From Paenibacillus sp. URB8-2 (GTDB lineage: Bacteria; Bacillota; Bacilli; Paenibacillales; Paenibacillaceae), in assembly GCF_013393385.1 (NCBI RefSeq), contig NZ_AP023239.1, positions 744,001 through 808,000 of the forward strand: a DNA stretch of 64,000 nucleotides, read 5' to 3'. Shown here one piece after another: positions 60,610-64,000 of the stretch (its first letter is position 1; every line of letters begins with the position of its first letter). The notes under the pieces are model-generated. The model saw nothing but the letters and a program-made list of their open reading frames with translations. It was not told the origin of the DNA and ran no database searches. Position numbers and translations under genes: made by a program.

Positions 60610-61445
60610 GGAAAGAAGTGAAAATGGGGATATTCGGACTTTGTCTGGTTATCCCCTCCTTTCTCTTGCTGTCGGTGATCGTAGTTATTCCGATTATATT
60701 ATCTTTCATAGAAAGCCTTCGGGATGAATCCGGCGGTTATGGCCTCAGCCGTTATGTGTATTTGTTTACCGACGCGGGGATGCGGGCAAATATCGTGTTT
60801 ACCCTTCAGGTGACGATTGTTTCCTGTGTGATTGTGCTGGCGGTCAGCTACGCATTGGCGGTATACATGCGCTTCAGTACCGGCAGGCTGGTTGATTTAA
60901 TCCGCAAAACCTATATGATTCCGATATTTATTCCCGGGGTTATCGCAACCTACGGCTTGATCAACCTTCTGGGGAACCACGGCTGGCTGTCCCGATGGTT
61001 GCTGTTGTTCGGAGGAACGCTTCCGCGCATTATTTTTGATCAGAAGGGCATTATCATTGCGAATCTCTGGTTCAATATCCCGTTTACGGCAATGCTGCTC
61101 AGTTCGGCGCTGGCGGGAATCCCGAATGCGGTCATAGAGAGCGCCAAAGATATCGGGGCGGGCCGGTTGCGTATCTTTTTCCGGATCATACTTCCGTTAT
61201 CGTACAAAACGTTTCTCGTTGCGGTCACCTTCGTATTCATGGGTGTCATCGGTTCGTTTACCGCTCCGTTCCTGGTCGGTCCGAATGCTCCCCAAATGCT
61301 CGGCGTTTCGATGGAGCAGGTATTCAGCGTCTTCCAGGAGCGCGAACAGGCTGCGGCGATTTCATTCTTCACGTTCCTGCTGTGCTCGCTGCTAGGTTAC
61401 TTCTATATCCGTTCTATGGTTAAAGAAGAGACGGTCAGGCCATGA
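60606..61445 (+). CDS. ABC transporter permease, importer subunit B
   Basis: A 279-residue membrane protein with about six helices. The EAA loop is IESAKDIGAGRLRIFFRIIL, near residue 180. The start overlaps the binding-protein gene by 4 bases (ATGA). It pairs with the permease at 57488 to form the importer pore. It overlaps the next gene by 4 bases, so translation is coupled to the unknown 305-aa protein. Confidence 0.9.
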   Translation: MRKEVKMGIFGLCLVIPSFLLLSVIVVIPIILSFIESLRDESGGYGLSRYVYLFTDAGMRANIVFTLQVTIVSCVIVLAVSYALAVYMRFSTGRLVDLIRKTYMIPIFIPGVIATYGLINLLGNHGWLSRWLLLFGGTLPRIIFDQKGIIIANLWFNIPFTAMLLSSALAGIPNAVIESAKDIGAGRLRIFFRIILPLSYKTFLVAVTFVFMGVIGSFTAPFLVGPNAPQMLGVSMEQVFSVFQEREQAAAISFFTFLLCSLLGYFYIRSMVKEETVRP

Positions 61446-62359
61446 TTGAAATCTATACGCATGAATGGAAGTCGGTCAGCGCGAAATTGGCCGGGGCGAT
61501 GCGGGATGGAAAAGTTACCGTCCAGGAAACATGCGCCACTATCATTCCCGTGCTAGATCTGATGCGCAGCGTATTTCCGGATGACGCCGAAATCCCGGCA
61601 AGGCAGGGAGAATACTATCATCTCGACGGGCAGCTCCGCCGGGCGGGACAAGCCTATCGGAGGGCGCTGGAGCTTGAACCCCTCCTTATGCTTACGGAAC
61701 GGGAAGCCGCCGCGATCCGCCGCCATTGCCCGCTGCTGCTCACAACCGAGGCGGAATGCTTTCCCCTGAAGGATATCGCAGCCGTCCATCATCCCGCGAA
61801 GCCGCTCATTGGTTATCATCTGTTCTGGGAGGATGATTTCGACTTTCCGGATGATTATGAGCCTTGCGATCACGAAGAGATATGGGTGGAGTACGATCCT
61901 GCCGAGGAGACGGTCACCCAGGTTATGACGTTCTTCCACAGCTCGGTAATCTCCTCGGAGGAGGCTGTACAGGAAGCCAGGGAGCATGGGGAACGGCCGA
62001 TTATCCGAATCGAGTGGGGGAAACACGGGTCGCTGCTCAAAGGTTGGGAAACAATCGACATTCCAATGAAGAACATGACCATGCAGGATTGGATGCGGCA
62101 AACGTATGAGCATGTGAAGGCGGGCGGGCGCCTGCCGGACCATCCGCTGAAGCGTTTTTGGCCGCGGGGGTACGAAGGCTCCTACGAGTCTTATATTGAA
62201 TTCCCGGTTCCGGTCGATCCGCTGCTTTATTTGGATCGCAAGCCGCTTATGTTCAAGTCGCTCCATGCGAATGCGGTTTTGTTTACACAGGCCATCCCCT
62301 ATAATTTTCACCCGAAAATGGAATGGCCGGACCGGTTCGCCCGGGCATTACTGGATTAG
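61442..62359 (+). CDS. Unknown protein at the end of the PHP/GDPD/ABC operon
   Basis: A 305-residue soluble protein without signal peptide. Residues ~50-85 resemble one or two TPR-like helices (QGEYYHLDGQLRRAGQAYRR), and the rest is aromatic-rich with acidic WEDDFDFPDDYEPCDHEEI and HPLKRFWPRGYEGSYESYIE. I do not recognise a family. The start overlaps the permease stop by 4 bases (ATGA), so it belongs to the operon. A metabolic or accessory role is possible; it might be an enzyme, given its conserved-looking His and Asp-rich central block. A terminator follows at 62380. Confidence 0.7.
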   Translation: MIEIYTHEWKSVSAKLAGAMRDGKVTVQETCATIIPVLDLMRSVFPDDAEIPARQGEYYHLDGQLRRAGQAYRRALELEPLLMLTEREAAAIRRHCPLLLTTEAECFPLKDIAAVHHPAKPLIGYHLFWEDDFDFPDDYEPCDHEEIWVEYDPAEETVTQVMTFFHSSVISSEEAVQEAREHGERPIIRIEWGKHGSLLKGWETIDIPMKNMTMQDWMRQTYEHVKAGGRLPDHPLKRFWPRGYEGSYESYIEFPVPVDPLLYLDRKPLMFKSLHANAVLFTQAIPYNFHPKMEWPDRFARALLD

Positions 62360-62379
62360 GGAACACCGGATTTGCACTT

Positions 62380-62453
62380 AAACAGGCACTGCCGTGCCGC
62401 CCGCAGATGATGAAATCATGCATCGCGGGAGGATGACGGCGGTGCCTGTTTAT
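62380..62453 (+). terminator. Terminator of the PHP/GDPD/ABC operon
   Basis: A large hairpin, AAACAGGCACTGCCGT / ACGGCGGTGCCTGTTT, with an inner GCCCGC / GCGGG element, followed by ATT. Confidence 0.8.
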
Positions 62454-62598
62454 TCATTACGGTTGTTGTAATACCCTGGTCTGTTCTATTATAGGGGGGT
62501 CCCCGTAAAGTACCGGAGTATACTACATAGCCAGCTCTTCACATTGGGGATTATATGAAGGGTAGGCATGACTTGAATAAGGAGGGACTCACCCTTTT

Positions 62599-63684
62599 AT
62601 GATCAATCGTACTCATTCCCTGCTGCTCGGCAGCATTCTGCTGGCTTCGCTTCTGCTCTCCGCCTGCGGTCCGCAAGATGAAGGCGGCAGCGTTCTACCT
62701 ACGGCTGAACCTGTTATCGCCACTCCGCAGCAGACCGCTTCGGCCGAGCCGTCGCCCGCCACCAACCCATCAGCTGTGGCCCTGTCAGGACTCACCGGCC
62801 TTCCGGTCACAGAATCGCCGCTTCCCCGGCCGCTTGCCGTGATGATCAACAATGCTCCGCCCGCCCGTCCCCAATCGGGACTGACCCGGGCCGACATCTT
62901 GTACGAGGTACTGGCCGAGGGGGGCATAACACGGCTGATCGCGATTTATCAGAGCCAATCGGGAATAGATAAAATCGGGCCGGTCCGCAGCATTCGTCCG
63001 TATTTGATCGATATCGGCGAGTCTTATAGCGGCGTTACCGTACATGCTGGCGGCAGTCCGGCTGCTTATGCCATTTTGCAAAGCGGGAAGAAGGACGATA
63101 TGGACGAGATTGGCCGGGCCGGCGCCTATTTCTGGCGGGACAAGGACCGTAAGGCGCCCCATAATCTGTACACGAGCGAAGAGAAGCTCCGGAAAGGAGC
63201 GGAGAAGCTCGGATACGCCGGAGCGGTGAATGTTCCCGACTATACGTTTACCGATCCGGATTATGTGCCGATAGGCGGAGAAGCCGCCGCCGGTTTCAAT
63301 GTGCATTTTCTGCTCAAAAGCTATGCGGTCGATTACAAGTACGATTCCGCTTCGCGCACCTATGCAAGATGGGTTAACGGGAAGCCGCATCTGGACCGGG
63401 ATAACGGCCTGCCGGTTGAAGCCGCCAACGTGATCGTTATGGGCGCCGACCATACCGTGCTTGACAATGCCGGACGGCTGTCCATCAATCTGGAATTGGG
63501 CGGGGAGGCGCTGCTGTTCCAGCGGGGCCAAGTCATCCAAGGAAGATGGGCCCGCAAAGCCGGCGATGTCGTCCGCTTTGTGCAGGACGGGAAGGAAGCG
63601 GCGATGTATCCGGGGATTACCCATATTTTAATTGTGCCGAATACCCCTTCTTTTGACAGTCACGTATTGATATCGGCGTCCTAG
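62599..63684 (+). CDS. DUF3048 lipoprotein (YerB-like)
   Basis: A 361-residue lipoprotein with signal and lipobox LLSAC (cysteine ~23), then a Pro/Ala/Ser-rich linker. The DUF3048 body starts at ~65 (LAVMINNAPPARPQSGLTRA) and includes GGITRLIAIYQ, KIGPVRSIRPY and APHNLYTS. The C-terminal half has the WVNGKPHLDRDNG and IVMGADHTVLDN segments. Bacillus YerB is of unknown function, perhaps with an envelope role. The ATG at 62599 follows AAGGAGGGAC with a longish spacer. It is a single gene. Confidence 0.88.
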   Translation: MINRTHSLLLGSILLASLLLSACGPQDEGGSVLPTAEPVIATPQQTASAEPSPATNPSAVALSGLTGLPVTESPLPRPLAVMINNAPPARPQSGLTRADILYEVLAEGGITRLIAIYQSQSGIDKIGPVRSIRPYLIDIGESYSGVTVHAGGSPAAYAILQSGKKDDMDEIGRAGAYFWRDKDRKAPHNLYTSEEKLRKGAEKLGYAGAVNVPDYTFTDPDYVPIGGEAAAGFNVHFLLKSYAVDYKYDSASRTYARWVNGKPHLDRDNGLPVEAANVIVMGADHTVLDNAGRLSINLELGGEALLFQRGQVIQGRWARKAGDVVRFVQDGKEAAMYPGITHILIVPNTPSFDSHVLISAS

Positions 63685-63775
63685 TACCCATTTCGTTCCA
63701 GTCATTCCGAAGATAGCGCATTCTTTCGTAACATTCGACAAACTATTACCTGCGATGTAAAAAAGTTCGCCGGTT

Positions 63776-63804
63776 TTGCTATCTATCCTTCCTGACGATA
63801 TGTT
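63776..63804 (+). promoter_or_regulatory. Candidate promoter of the DUF47 gene
   Basis: -35 TTGCTA (63776-63781), 17-base spacer, -10 TATGTT (63799-63804). Confidence 0.4.
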
Positions 63805-63896
63805 AAGATAACAAAGGTCGTCATTCAATTTAATACTGCGTTTACATTTGAATGCTACCGCCGTTCCAAGGAACTTTATGTAAAGGAGTTTATAAT

Positions 63897-64000
63897 ATGA
63901 AGTTGAGAAAAAAGGACATCTTCTTCGAGACGCTTGAGAATATGGCTGACACGATCGTACAGGCTGCCGATTATTTTGCCCAGCACCTTTCCGATCTGAG
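63897..64000 (+). CDS. Partial DUF47/PhoU-like protein (N-terminus only)
   Basis: The ATG at 63897 follows TAAAGGAG and begins MKLRKKDIFFETLENMADTI, then VQAADYFAQHLSDL before the window ends. This is the start of the DUF47 family of PhoU-like helical proteins, usually encoded upstream of a PitA-type phosphate transporter in Paenibacillus and Bacillus. Only 34 residues are visible. Confidence 0.75.
   Translation, partial: MKLRKKDIFFETLENMADTIVQAADYFAQHLSDL

Overview
This window is a chromosomal segment of a Paenibacillus-like Gram-positive bacterium (Bacillota). The evidence is a complete Bacillus-type rRNA operon with the long V1 hairpin usual in Paenibacillus, GGAGG-type ribosome binding sites with frequent TTG/GTG starts, the Bacillus purEKBCSQLFMNHD gene order, PurR-type boxes, and purine and c-di-GMP riboswitches. 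Most of the window is moderately GC-rich; the first ~2.2 kb (AraC-like fragment and lacS) is clearly AT-richer and looks acquired.

Layout. 1-2200: divergent partial AraC-type regulator and a LacS-type sugar permease with a PTS IIA domain. 2300-4045: guanine-riboswitch-controlled purine permease. 4189-10190: cell-envelope glycosylation locus (a 1275-aa double GT-C fusion, a polyprenyl-phosphate glycosyltransferase, a GtrA flippase) followed by a class D-like sortase. 10290-11420: two tandem c-di-GMP-I riboswitches in front of a secreted transglutaminase-like protein. 11431-16816: rRNA operon (two promoters, 16S-23S-5S, no tRNA). 16.9-24.4 kb: single genes (UPF0303, acyl-ACP thioesterase, topoisomerase III, divergent oxidoreductase/HxlR pair, DUF1294, universal stress protein, nitroreductase), with two decayed gene remnants. 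24.9-28.9 kb, minus strand: five-gene redox operon (TiaS-like protein, 66-aa Cys protein, two FAD dehydrogenases, DUF1667). 29.1-43.7 kb: the complete de novo purine operon under a PurBox pair and a guanine riboswitch, interrupted between purF and purM by a 680-bp GC-rich, hairpin-dense, repeated element. 43.7-53.9 kb: SEC-C protein, chemotaxis receptor, IlvA, two minus-strand genes of unknown role, two tiny related proteins, an alpha/beta hydrolase and a DODA-type dioxygenase. 54.1-62.45 kb: a nine-gene cluster (unknown protein, PHP hydrolase, GDPD-like phosphodiesterase, LacI regulator, complete ABC importer, unknown protein). 62.6 kb to end: a DUF3048 lipoprotein and the start of a DUF47/PhoU-like gene.

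How it works together. Both purine loci, import and synthesis, carry a guanine aptamer and at least one PurBox beside a TTGACA -35 element, so they should be repressed together when purines are plentiful. The 54-62 kb cluster is the best candidate for an undescribed system. Two near-identical 14-bp LacI-type operators, one before the first gene and one before the ABC genes, share the pattern TGGGANCGNTCYCA. Together they tie the PHP enzyme, the phosphodiesterase, the importer and the two unknown proteins into one regulon, probably for uptake and hydrolysis of an organophosphate or phosphodiester. The minus-strand redox operon with a TiaS-like protein and a promoter-proximal array of four 10-bp repeats is the second candidate. 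All calls come from reading the sequence; no database search was possible.
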